This document shows, piece after piece, positions 1-6,477 of a stretch of DNA of 8,426 nucleotides. The notes under the pieces are model-generated. The model saw only the letters and a list, made by a program, of their open reading frames with translations. It was not told the DNA's origin and ran no database searches. Position 1 is the stretch's first letter, and every line of letters starts with the position of its first letter. The position numbers and the translations under genes are program-made. This DNA comes from Candidatus Phascolarctobacterium caballi (lineage in GTDB: Bacteria > Bacillota > Negativicutes > Acidaminococcales > Acidaminococcaceae), in NCBI GenBank assembly GCA_018065225.1, contig JAGHTS010000184.1, positions 1-8,426 of the forward strand, given 5' to 3'.

Positions 1-32
1 TTACATAATATCTTATGATATTACATAATATC
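1..32. repeat. Two direct copies of a 12-bp AT-rich motif at the window edge
   Basis: The motif TTACATAATATC occurs at 1-12 and again at 21-32, giving a 20-bp period. Between them ATATC (8-12) and GATAT (17-21) also form a small inverted repeat. This lies beyond the end of clpB. Because the first copy begins at base 1, the array could continue outside the window. The motif is very AT-rich, so chance is a real alternative. No function is assigned. Confidence 0.4.
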
Positions 33-85
33 CGCCTGTTGATAAAATTTACTTAAACAAATCTGTTTACTTTTTTATAACATTG

Positions 86-2206
86 TTAAACAACAACCAC
101 ATCAATCACATCATGGTCAACAACCACTTTGACATTATCACCTGCTTTAATCTGCCCTGCAATAATCTTTTTCCCTAAAATATTTTCCACCGTATGTACA
201 ATTAACCGCTTTAATGGTCTTGCTCCAAATGCCGGGTCAAAACCTGCTTTTGCAAGATAAGCCACCGCCTCGTCATCTGCTGTCAGTTTAATTTGCGTTT
301 GCTTGGCAACTCTAATACCCAATTCTGTCAAAATAAGTTTGACAATATTTTTAATTTCATTTTCAGCCAATGACTTAAAAGTAATAATATCGTCCACACG
401 GTTCAAAAACTCCGGTCGGAAGAACTGCATCAACATCTGTTGCACTTTTTCCCTGCCCATAATACCCTGTGCCATGATTTCCTGACCGCCCAAATTGCTT
501 GTCATAATGATTAGTGTATTTTTAAAATCAACATTTCGCCCTTGCCCGTCCGTCAGACGACCATCATCAAGCACTTGTAATAATACATTGAAAACATCTG
601 CATGGGCTTTTTCAATTTCATCCAACAAAATTACGCTATAAGGATGACGGCGTACCGCTTCGGTCAGTTGCCCCCCTTCTTCATAACCAACATAACCGGG
701 AGGTGCGCCTATCAACCGTGTTACACTAAATTTTTCCATATATTCGCTCATATCAATACGCACCATGTTCCGCTCGTCATCAAACAAAACCTCTGCCAAT
801 GTTTTTGCCAATTCTGTTTTGCCAACACCTGTAGGACCTAAAAAGATAAATGAGCCAATGGGACGATTGGGGTCTTTAATACCCGCCCTTGCACGGATAA
901 CTGCATCACTGACCGCCTTGACCGCCTCATCCTGTCCAATCACATGTTCGTGCAAAATTTCTTCCAAATGTGCCAATTTTTCCTTTTCCCCGGCACCTAA
1001 TCTTGCTACAGGAATACCTGTCCATGTGGAAACCACCCTGGCAATATCTTCTTCGTCCACTTCTTCACGCAAAAGTTTGTTGTTTCCTGAGCCGCCACTT
1101 AATAATTTAAGTTCTTTTTCCAATTCCGGTAATTTTCCATATTGCAGTTCCGCCAATTTGTTCAAGTTATAGGCACGTTCTGCCGCTTCCATTTCCTGTT
1201 TTACTGCATCAATCTGCCGTTTAACTTCACGAACACGGGTAATGCCTGCTTTTTCACTTTCCCAACGTTTTACCAGTTCATCCGTATCACTACGCATTTT
1301 TTTCAATTCATCCTGCAATTTGTTAAGCCGGTCTTTAGATGCCTGGTCATCTTCTTTTTGCAATGCCTGTTCTTCAATTTCCAATTGTAAAATTCTTCTT
1401 TTTCCCTCATCCAACTCTGCCGGCAATGAGTCTATTTCTGTACGCAGACGGGCAGCTGCCTCATCCACCAAATCAATTGCCTTGTCAGGCAAAAACCTGT
1501 CATTGATGTAACGGTCTGCCAACACCGCCGCACTGACAAGGGCTGCATCTTTAATCCTTACACCATGATGCACTTCATAACGTTCCCGCAATCCACGCAA
1601 AACACTGATTGTATCCTCCACACTGGGCGAATTAACCAACACCGGCTGAAACCGTCTTTCCAAAGCGGAATCTTTTTCAATATATTTTCTGTACTCATTT
1701 AACGTTGTTGCCCCTATACAACGCAACTCACCCCGTGCCAACATCGGTTTAAGGATATTTCCTGCGTCCATTGCCCCTTCAGCAGCACCGGCACTGACAA
1801 CGGTATGCAGTTCATCAATAAACATAATTATTTGTCCGGCACTTTCGGTAACTACTTTTAATACAAGTTTTAGACGTTCCTCAAATTCCCCACGAAATTT
1901 TGCCCCTGCCACCAATGCCGCCAAATCCAAGGCGTACAAAGTTTTGTTCTGCAAACCTTCTGGAACATCACCTGCAATAATTCTTCTTGCCAACCCTTCT
2001 ACAATAGCAGTTTTGCCAACACCCGGTTCACCAATCAATACGGGATTATTTTTTTTACGACGGCTTAAAATTTCCACCACCCGGCGAATTTCTTCATCCC
2101 TGCCAATTACAGGGTCTAATTTTCCGTCTTTTGCCCTTTTTGTTAAATCTTGTCCAAACTTTTCCAACACTTGTTGTTTTTGTTCTTCGGTCAAATCTTG
2201 TGCCAT
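86..2206 (-). CDS. clpB: ClpB-type AAA+ disaggregase, short form lacking the N-terminal domain
   Basis: ATP-driven cytoplasmic hexameric disaggregase that threads proteins out of aggregates, working with DnaK/DnaJ/GrpE (family knowledge). The 706 residues contain AAA-1 with Walker A GEPGVGKT (59-66), Walker B ending D131-E132, arginine pair R184-R185 and pore loop KFRG (103-106, Phe where E. coli ClpB has Tyr). A full coiled-coil middle domain (about 250-380) marks ClpB rather than ClpC or ClpA. AAA-2 has Walker A GPTGVGKT (457-464), pore loop GYVG (504-507), Walker B D529-E530 and sensor-2 GARPLKR (661-667). There is no ClpP-binding IGF-type loop. The usual Clp_N domain (about 150 residues) is missing; full-length ClpB is about 860 residues. 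The ATG is preceded by GAGG (2216-2219) at 9 nt spacing. Only about 130 bp separate it from the upstream terminator, so no hidden N domain fits there. The gene is probably monocistronic; stop is TAA. Confidence 0.96.
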   Translation of the reverse strand: MAQDLTEEQKQQVLEKFGQDLTKRAKDGKLDPVIGRDEEIRRVVEILSRRKKNNPVLIGEPGVGKTAIVEGLARRIIAGDVPEGLQNKTLYALDLAALVAGAKFRGEFEERLKLVLKVVTESAGQIIMFIDELHTVVSAGAAEGAMDAGNILKPMLARGELRCIGATTLNEYRKYIEKDSALERRFQPVLVNSPSVEDTISVLRGLRERYEVHHGVRIKDAALVSAAVLADRYINDRFLPDKAIDLVDEAAARLRTEIDSLPAELDEGKRRILQLEIEEQALQKEDDQASKDRLNKLQDELKKMRSDTDELVKRWESEKAGITRVREVKRQIDAVKQEMEAAERAYNLNKLAELQYGKLPELEKELKLLSGGSGNNKLLREEVDEEDIARVVSTWTGIPVARLGAGEKEKLAHLEEILHEHVIGQDEAVKAVSDAVIRARAGIKDPNRPIGSFIFLGPTGVGKTELAKTLAEVLFDDERNMVRIDMSEYMEKFSVTRLIGAPPGYVGYEEGGQLTEAVRRHPYSVILLDEIEKAHADVFNVLLQVLDDGRLTDGQGRNVDFKNTLIIMTSNLGGQEIMAQGIMGREKVQQMLMQFFRPEFLNRVDDIITFKSLAENEIKNIVKLILTELGIRVAKQTQIKLTADDEAVAYLAKAGFDPAFGARPLKRLIVHTVENILGKKIIAGQIKAGDNVKVVVDHDVIDVVVV

Positions 2207-2227
2207 TTTTTATTTCCTCACTTTCAT

Positions 2228-2303
2228 AAAAACATTTGACTTTTTGACTTTTTGACTTTCAAATATAATTATACTCGTAAAAGTCAAAAAGTCAAATGTT
2301 TTT
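2228..2303 (-). promoter_or_regulatory. Perfect 25-bp inverted repeat around the clpB promoter, likely stress-repressor operator
   Basis: Bases 2228-2252 are the exact reverse complement of 2279-2303, separated by a 26-bp spacer that holds the -10. The arms are built from the heptad AGTCAAA: on the minus strand two inverted copies (2282-2288, 2290-2296) overlap the -35, and three direct copies (2235-2241, 2243-2249, 2251-2257) fall in the leader. The copies repeat every 8 bp. The heptad resembles half of the CtsR operator (RGTCAAA-NAN-RGTCAAA), and CtsR controls clp genes in Firmicutes. CtsR sites however have a 10-bp period, so this is either a variant site or a different repressor. No CIRCE element is seen here. 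Confidence 0.7.
2268..2295 (-). promoter_or_regulatory. Sigma-A-type promoter of clpB
   Basis: On the minus strand a -35 TTGACT (2290-2295) and a -10 TATAAT (2268-2273) are separated by 16 bp. A second TTGACT lies 8 bp closer to the -10 and is too close to serve as -35. Transcription should start near 2261-2262, giving a leader of about 55 nt before the GAGG ribosome site and ATG. The -35 is itself part of the right arm of the inverted repeat listed separately, so a protein bound there would block RNA polymerase. Confidence 0.8.
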
Positions 2304-2333
2304 TCGTTTTTTTTACTTTTAGCAAAATTGCAT

Positions 2334-2360
2334 AAAAAAAGCCACCTTGTCCGGTGGCTT
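2334..2360 (-). terminator. Rho-independent terminator of the yggS-to-phosphatase operon
   Basis: On the minus strand AAGCCACC (2353-2360) and GGTGGCTT (2339-2346) form a perfect 8-bp stem around a 6-nt loop (GGACAA), followed at once by a T run (2334-2340, overlapping the stem base). It begins 5 bp after the TGA of the phosphatase gene. It separates the division operon from clpB, which therefore needs its own promoter. Confidence 0.92.
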
Positions 2361-2365
2361 AAAAA

Positions 2366-3019
2366 TCAGTTTTGTTGAAATTTTACATACTTTAAATGTG
2401 AAGTGTCATTAAGTGTTACTATTGTATGTTCTTTCCATTTATTAATATCAAGAATGGTTACAGACGCAGGTAAAATTTCTACTGAAAAATTATATTTATA
2501 TACTTCATCAATATTCATACCCAACCAACGAAATATAATATTTTGAATAACACCTTTGTGGGTAACAGCAATAACATTGGCGTTGTCCATATTCACGGTC
2601 TGCCAAAATCCTTTTACTGTACGTTCAAAAAACTCACGGCGTGTTTCCCCATCCGGATAATTGCGATGGTCAAGTTCCCTAAATGTTTCTGATGGCTGAT
2701 AAATCTTTTTGGCTTCTTCCTCTGTCAGATTGGCCGCCTGACCATTACATTTTTCACGCAAAAAACTAAATGTTTCAATCTGACCGCCAAAACGTGTTAA
2801 TTCTGCAATAATATCTGCCGACTCTTTAGCCCGTTTCAAATCACTGGTCAAAATCCGCAAGGGAGAAGTCAGCAATCTGCCTTTAAAATATTTGGAGAGT
2901 TTAATTCCCGCTGTACGCATCTGCTGACGTCCAAGTTCTGTCAAAGTTGAATCTGTCCAGCCACCCGTCAGATGCATAGTGTGATGGGTCGCCTCACCAT
3001 GTCTTACAAGAATAATCAT
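2366..3019 (-). CDS. Histidine phosphatase family protein (phosphoglycerate mutase-like)
   Basis: A 217-residue cytoplasmic protein of the histidine phosphatase superfamily, which cleaves phosphate esters through a phospho-histidine intermediate. It has the opening strand MIILVRHGEA with RHG at 6-8 (nucleophile H7), the LTELG helix after it, R63 in the SDLKRA segment (phosphate binding), a probable acid E89 in FLREK, and the second catalytic histidine H154 in AVTHKGV. All core residues are present, so activity is expected. The substrate cannot be read from the sequence: alpha-ribazole phosphatase, a sugar-phosphate phosphatase or a mutase-like enzyme are all possible. The start overlaps the divIVA stop by one base (TAATG) with no clear ribosome site, which suggests translational coupling. 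It is the last gene of the operon, 5 bp before the terminator. Confidence 0.9.
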   Translation of the reverse strand: MIILVRHGEATHHTMHLTGGWTDSTLTELGRQQMRTAGIKLSKYFKGRLLTSPLRILTSDLKRAKESADIIAELTRFGGQIETFSFLREKCNGQAANLTEEEAKKIYQPSETFRELDHRNYPDGETRREFFERTVKGFWQTVNMDNANVIAVTHKGVIQNIIFRWLGMNIDEVYKYNFSVEILPASVTILDINKWKEHTIVTLNDTSHLKYVKFQQN

Positions 3020-3888
3020 TATGCTTTATTATCCGTGTTCTTTCCTGTTGTTTCTTCAAATTGTGCCAATCTCTTAGCTTCTTCGTCCTCAAAATCTTTC
3101 ATTACACTAATTTGCGATTGCAACATAGTCATCATATTTTTACTGAAAAGATTAGCTTTTCTCATTAAATTGTCATATTCATTCTTGGCAAAAGTCACTT
3201 TTGTTTCCGCATCAAAAATCATTTTGCGGCTTCTGTCTTCGGCATCCGCAATAATTTTATGATAATTGGTATTTGCTTCTGTCATCAGATCATTGGCTTC
3301 TTCCCTTGTGGTTTCCATCAATTTTTTAGTTTCTGCAACTGCATCATCAGAATGTTTGCGGCAAACATTTTCTGTGGTTTCCTTCAAAGCATTTGTTTCT
3401 TTTTCAACCACACTCTTTAATTCAACAGCATAGGCATCAGCATCATTACGCATTTTTTGACATTCCATCTCTGTTGCCCGTTTTAAATTGTCTGTACGAA
3501 TTTTAATTTGCGAATATAACTCTGCCGCTTTTTCTGTTGCTTCAGACACCAAACGTTGTGCTTCATTTTGGGCAGCCACAATTATCTGCTGGCATTTTGC
3601 CTGTGTTTCCTGATTCATCAACTCAGCCTGCTTAACACTGTTAACTTTGACCTCATCAGCAGTTTCTTGGGCAACTGTCAACGCACTTTGCATAGTTGTT
3701 TCCATTTTTTGATAATACTCCAACTTACTGCTCACACGCTCAATTGTCTGCTTCAACTGCATATTGTCCAAATACAAATATTCAAATTCTTTGCAAACCG
3801 TTGCAAGAAAACTGTCAACTTCTTCAGTATTATAGCCCCTAAACCCTTTTGCAAAAACTTTCTTTTTTAATTCTTCCGGTGTCAACAT
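3019..3888 (-). CDS. divIVA: DivIVA-family cell-pole/septum scaffold protein
   Basis: A peripheral membrane scaffold that binds curved membrane at septum and poles and recruits division or wall-growth partners (family role). The N-terminal lipid-binding domain is clear: LTPEEL then FAKGFRGYNTEEVDSFL. F16 and R17 match the F17/R18 pair that inserts into the membrane in B. subtilis DivIVA. From about residue 30 almost to the end the protein is charged, Ala/Glu/Lys-rich and coiled-coil-like, ending in a disordered tail. At 289 residues it is much longer than B. subtilis DivIVA (164), mainly through the coiled-coil part, so the scaffold rod should be longer. The start follows AGGAGG with 6 nt spacing. 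It lies downstream of ylmH, as is typical in Firmicutes. Confidence 0.93.
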   Translation of the reverse strand: MLTPEELKKKVFAKGFRGYNTEEVDSFLATVCKEFEYLYLDNMQLKQTIERVSSKLEYYQKMETTMQSALTVAQETADEVKVNSVKQAELMNQETQAKCQQIIVAAQNEAQRLVSEATEKAAELYSQIKIRTDNLKRATEMECQKMRNDADAYAVELKSVVEKETNALKETTENVCRKHSDDAVAETKKLMETTREEANDLMTEANTNYHKIIADAEDRSRKMIFDAETKVTFAKNEYDNLMRKANLFSKNMMTMLQSQISVMKDFEDEEAKRLAQFEETTGKNTDNKA

Positions 3889-3894
3889 GGTCTG

Positions 3895-3900
3895 CCTCCT
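3895..3900 (-). promoter_or_regulatory. Consensus ribosome binding site of divIVA overlapping the ylmH stop
   Basis: AGGAGG on the minus strand, 6 nt before the divIVA ATG. Its first A is the last base of the ylmH TAA stop. It is the strongest Shine-Dalgarno site in this operon and suggests that DivIVA is made in larger amounts than YlmH or the phosphatase. Confidence 0.85.
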
Positions 3901-4685
3901 TAAATGTAGCGTTTCAATGTCACGCCTACCCGTCCTTTTTTCGTTGTTCCACGAACTTCTGCCAATTCAACCCGTCCCCGTCCGCGAAAAGAAATTACAT
4001 CTCCCTGTTCAACTGATTGGCTCGCTTTTTTTGCAACTTGCCAATTTAACTTAACATTTTGTCCTTTTATTTCATCCGCCATATAACTACGGCTTACTCC
4101 GTATCCTGCCGCGGCTACTGCGTCTAACCGCAAATCTGCCACAGTTGCACTAATTTCCTTTACTTTTTCTTCCCTGTGATATAAATCTGCTACTGTAATT
4201 TCTTCAACTGTAACAGTTGTCCTGCCTGCTGTCTTAAACTCACTGAGAAAAAAATTAACTAAATTTTTATCCGTAACAATTTGGGCTCCATCGGGAACAA
4301 ATACAATATCCCCAAACGCCTCACGCTTACAACCGCTACCCATCAATGCTCCCAGTATGTCACGGTGTGTCAAATCATAATACCGTTTATCCCATTTTAT
4401 CAAAAGACAAGCAATTTCGTAATCAATGCCGCCCTTAAAATCTTCGGCAACGAATGCCGCCCTTTGCCTTTCGGCATTGGCAAAACCGCCGTCTGTTTCT
4501 ATTCTGATATTTTCATAGTTGGCAGCCACAATTTCCGCCACATGTAACCCGTGCGGGTCAAGAAAATCACTTATCCGATACTTCCGTACTTTGTTTGCCC
4601 CGTCTGCCAAATCCAACAATCTTGCAGACAATGTTTCGTCCTCACTGCCACGAAAATATCTTAAAATTTTCTCCCTGTCAACCAT
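3900..4685 (-). CDS. ylmH: YlmH/RqcP2-type S4-domain RNA-binding protein
   Basis: The 261 residues match the YlmH family in length (B. subtilis about 257) and layout. The conserved central signature is LTHRDILGALMGSGCKRE (105-122) followed by GDIVF, and a C-terminal S4 RNA-binding domain (about 183-242) starts at LRLDAVAAAGYGVSRS. Family knowledge links YlmH to the 50S subunit and to handling stalled peptidyl-tRNA in ribosome quality control. Its place in the division cluster is conserved, but the link to division is unclear. It starts 5 nt after the sepF TGA with only a weak ribosome site, so translation probably depends on sepF. The stop overlaps the divIVA ribosome site. Confidence 0.93.
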   Translation of the reverse strand: MVDREKILRYFRGSEDETLSARLLDLADGANKVRKYRISDFLDPHGLHVAEIVAANYENIRIETDGGFANAERQRAAFVAEDFKGGIDYEIACLLIKWDKRYYDLTHRDILGALMGSGCKREAFGDIVFVPDGAQIVTDKNLVNFFLSEFKTAGRTTVTVEEITVADLYHREEKVKEISATVADLRLDAVAAAGYGVSRSYMADEIKGQNVKLNWQVAKKASQSVEQGDVISFRGRGRVELAEVRGTTKKGRVGVTLKRYI

Positions 4686-4690
4686 CTTTA

Positions 4691-5263
4691 TCAGTCGTCT
4701 GAATAACTGTCTTTAGATTCAATATCAATTTGCGATGGTGCGCACAACAAAATGGAATGACCTATCATTTTCATACTACCGCCCAAAGCAAAGACCACAC
4801 CTGCCACAAAATCAGAAATTCTTTTGGCAATAACCATATCTGAATCTTCAAAATTGAGAATGACCGGTTGTCCGTCTTTAAGTATATCCGCAATTTTTTG
4901 GGAATCGTCAAAATCTTTTGGCTCCAAAATCACTACATGTAATGCTTGAGCCAGTGCCTCAACCGCTTTCATCCCTGACTTGCCAACATTTTCAAAAGTA
5001 TTTTTGTTGCCTTTTTTCATAAAATTTTGACGCAATTTCATTGTAATAGAAGACATCCCCTGTTTCTTTTTTTCCTGCTCAAATACTTCGGGTATTTCTT
5101 CTTCCTGTTCTGCCACTTCTTCTATAGGGGCAGGTTCCTCAACTTGTTTCAAATTCACAGGAGCGGCAACAGGACGCTGTTGTTCTGTTGCCTCAACCTC
5201 GTCATCATATTCTTCTTCCTCAATGATACCCAGTTTTTCTGAAACTTTTTCAAACCAGTTCAT
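4691..5263 (-). CDS. sepF: SepF cell division protein (FtsZ-ring membrane anchor)
   Basis: SepF bundles FtsZ filaments and ties them to the membrane. Three parts are visible in the 190 residues. Residues 1-13 (MNWFEKVSEKLGI) form the amphipathic anchor helix. Residues about 14-68 are a very acidic, Pro/Glu-rich linker. The globular SepF domain follows (about 107-178), with the VVILEPKDFDD strand and turn and a GG pair (161-162) in ALGGSMKMIGHSILLCAP, as in B. subtilis. A basic segment (about 76-88) precedes the core. The ATG is preceded by a GAGGTG-type ribosome site, 11 nt after the yggS stop. The gene downstream is ylmH; the usual ylmG in between is missing. Confidence 0.94.
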   Translation of the reverse strand: MNWFEKVSEKLGIIEEEEYDDEVEATEQQRPVAAPVNLKQVEEPAPIEEVAEQEEEIPEVFEQEKKKQGMSSITMKLRQNFMKKGNKNTFENVGKSGMKAVEALAQALHVVILEPKDFDDSQKIADILKDGQPVILNFEDSDMVIAKRISDFVAGVVFALGGSMKMIGHSILLCAPSQIDIESKDSYSDD

Positions 5264-5274
5264 AATTCACCTCA

Positions 5275-5994
5275 TCAAAACTTTATACTATAATCCCTGT
5301 CTCCAAAAAATGCCCGTCCAATCCTGACCTCATTAGAGCCTTCTGTAACGGCAATTTCAAAATCATCCGTCATACCCATAGACAAAATATCCACAGGATA
5401 ATCTTTTTGCAACCGGACAAACTCCTCATACCCTTTTTGGAACACACTGCAGATTCTATCCGTATCCTCCGTTGCCGGAGCAATCAACATCAGTCCCCTG
5501 ACTTTCAAATTAGCAAAGTCATTGATTTTAGCTACCGCTTCACGATATTCCGCAATACTAAAACCTGTTTTTTGCGCTTCTTCTGCAATGTTAATCTGCA
5601 AAAGAATTTCCTGCACTTTGCCAATCCGTTTGGCTTCACTGTCCAAAAGTTCCATCAGTCGGATACTGTCCACCGATTCAATAATCTGGAAAAGTTTAAC
5701 TGCCAGCCGTGCCTTATTGGTCTGCAAATGTCCAATCAAATGCCATCTCAATTTTGCCAAAGACGGCTCATCCCGCTTCTGTCCTAACAATTCCTGCTTG
5801 ATTTTGGCTTCCTGTACCCGGTTTTCCGCCACATCAGTCAGCCCCAACCTAACAACATCGTCAAAAACATCAACAGAATGATTTTTAGTTACAGCCACCA
5901 AAGTGACATCATTGCCCGTCAAAAGCAAACTCTTTCGCTGTGCTTTGGCTTTTGCTACCCTTGCACTCACACTGTCCAGAGTATTTTTATCCAT
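5275..5994 (-). CDS. yggS: YggS/YlmE family PLP-binding homeostasis protein
   Basis: A cytoplasmic pyridoxal-phosphate-binding TIM-barrel protein that keeps free PLP and amino-acid pools balanced; no catalytic reaction is firmly established for the family. With the chosen start the product is 239 residues, normal for the family. K37 in TLVAVTK is the PLP lysine. Further signatures are GLTDVAENRVQEA (51-63), RWHLIGHLQTNK (83-94), LLQINIAEEAQKTG (131-144), VRGLMLIAP (165-173) and LSMGMTDDFEIAVTEGSNEVRIG (204-226). An in-frame ATG at 6057 would add 21 residues, but those codons run through the tRNA-cluster terminator and the promoter, so 5994 is preferred. No Shine-Dalgarno precedes it; see the promoter entry. 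First gene of the division operon, corresponding to ylmE. Confidence 0.94.
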   Translation of the reverse strand: MDKNTLDSVSARVAKAKAQRKSLLLTGNDVTLVAVTKNHSVDVFDDVVRLGLTDVAENRVQEAKIKQELLGQKRDEPSLAKLRWHLIGHLQTNKARLAVKLFQIIESVDSIRLMELLDSEAKRIGKVQEILLQINIAEEAQKTGFSIAEYREAVAKINDFANLKVRGLMLIAPATEDTDRICSVFQKGYEEFVRLQKDYPVDILSMGMTDDFEIAVTEGSNEVRIGRAFFGDRDYSIKF

Positions 5995-6004
5995 ATTAAA
6001 ATAT

Positions 6005-6013
6005 ATTATAGCA
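6005..6013 (-). promoter_or_regulatory. Extended -10 promoter of the yggS-sepF-ylmH-divIVA operon
   Basis: On the minus strand TGCTATAAT is a perfect extended -10 (TGnTATAAT) ending 10 nt before the yggS ATG (5992-5994). No good -35 is seen at 16-18 bp, which is normal for extended -10 promoters. Transcription would start around 5996-5998, leaving a leader of only about 2-4 nt. It sits directly behind the tRNA terminator stem. Confidence 0.6.
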
Positions 6014-6016
6014 CAG

Positions 6017-6045
6017 AAAATCCCTTGTGCATATAGCCCAAGGGA
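6017..6045 (-). terminator. Terminator of the tRNA cluster
   Basis: On the minus strand TCCCTTG (6039-6045) pairs with CAAGGGA (6021-6027). The interior can add a GC/GC pairing around a TATAT loop, and TTTT (6017-6020) follows. It lies 12 bp after the CCA end of tRNA-Leu. The T run is short, so termination may be partial and some read-through into yggS is possible. Confidence 0.65.
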
Positions 6046-6057
6046 AAAAATTATCAA

Positions 6058-6146
6058 TGGTGCCGCGAACCGGAATCGAACCGGTACGGATATTTCTATC
6101 CGAGGGATTTTAAGTCCCTTGCGTCTGCCAGTTCCGCCACCGCGGC
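6058..6146 (-). tRNA. tRNA-Leu (anticodon UAA)
   Basis: The acceptor stem GCCGCGG pairs with TCGCGGC (one G-U), discriminator A, CCA encoded at 6058-6060. The anticodon loop CTTAAAA between AGGGA and TCCCT gives UAA, which reads UUA/UUG. A long variable arm (type II tRNA) and the T arm ACCGG-TTCGATT-CCGGT are present. Last tRNA of the cluster, 8 bp after tRNA-Cys. Confidence 0.97.
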
Positions 6147-6154
6147 AAACAAAT

Positions 6155-6228
<74 letters not shown>

Positions 6229-6233
6229 TCAAA

Positions 6234-6308
6234 TGGAGCGGAAAACGAGGCTCGAACTCGCGACCCCAACCTTGGCAAGGTTGTGCTCTACCACTGAGCT
6301 ATTTCCGC
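6234..6308 (-). tRNA. tRNA-Gly (anticodon GCC)
   Basis: Acceptor GCGGAAA pairs with TTTCCGC, discriminator U, CCA encoded at 6234-6236. The anticodon stem CAACC/GGTTG encloses the loop TTGCCAA, giving GCC, which reads GGC/GGU. The D arm (AGCTCAGTGGTAGAGC) and T arm (GCGAG-TTCGAGC-CTCGT, with a mispaired outer end) are present. It lies 3 bp after tRNA-Phe. Confidence 0.97.
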
Positions 6309-6311
6309 AAA

Positions 6312-6387
6312 TGGTGCCTCAGCACAGAATCGAACTGTGGACACAAGGATTTTCAGTCCTTTGCTCTACCAACTGAGCTACCGAGGC
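6312..6387 (-). tRNA. tRNA-Phe (anticodon GAA)
   Basis: Acceptor GCCTCGG pairs with CTGAGGC (one G-U), discriminator A, CCA encoded at 6312-6314. The anticodon stem AAGGA/TCCTT encloses CTGAAAA, giving GAA. It lies only 2 bp after the CCA of tRNA-Asp. Confidence 0.97.
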
Positions 6388-6389
6388 AT

Positions 6390-6466
6390 TGGCGACCCGG
6401 ACGAGACTCGAACTCGTGACCTCCGCCGTGACAGGGCGGCATTCTAACCAACTGAACCACCGGGCC
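6390..6466 (-). tRNA. tRNA-Asp (anticodon GUC)
   Basis: Acceptor GGCCCGG pairs with CCGGGTC (one G-U), discriminator G as expected for aspartate, CCA encoded at 6390-6392. The anticodon stem CCGCC/GGCGG encloses CTGTCAC, giving GUC. First tRNA of the cluster. Confidence 0.97.
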
Positions 6467-6477
6467 ATGTAAACATA

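Noticed and set aside
54..69. Possible clpB terminator: TAAACA/TGTTTA 6-bp stem with 4-nt loop
   Set aside because: The stem is almost all A-T and is not followed by a T run on the minus strand, so it is too weak to call. No convincing clpB terminator lies in the window.
303..1511. Several plus-strand ORFs opposite clpB
   Set aside because: They are antisense to a highly conserved gene, have no family features and no convincing ribosome sites; they are shadows of the clpB reading frame.
2235..2257. Canonical CtsR operator
   Set aside because: The heptads match the CtsR half site but the period is 8 bp instead of 10, so it is reported as operator-like rather than as a proven CtsR box.
5995..6057. 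In-frame 21-residue N-terminal extension of YggS from the ATG at 6057
   Set aside because: It would be encoded by the tRNA terminator hairpin and the promoter, it is hydrophobic and unlike YggS N-termini, and the family aligns from the ATG at 5994.
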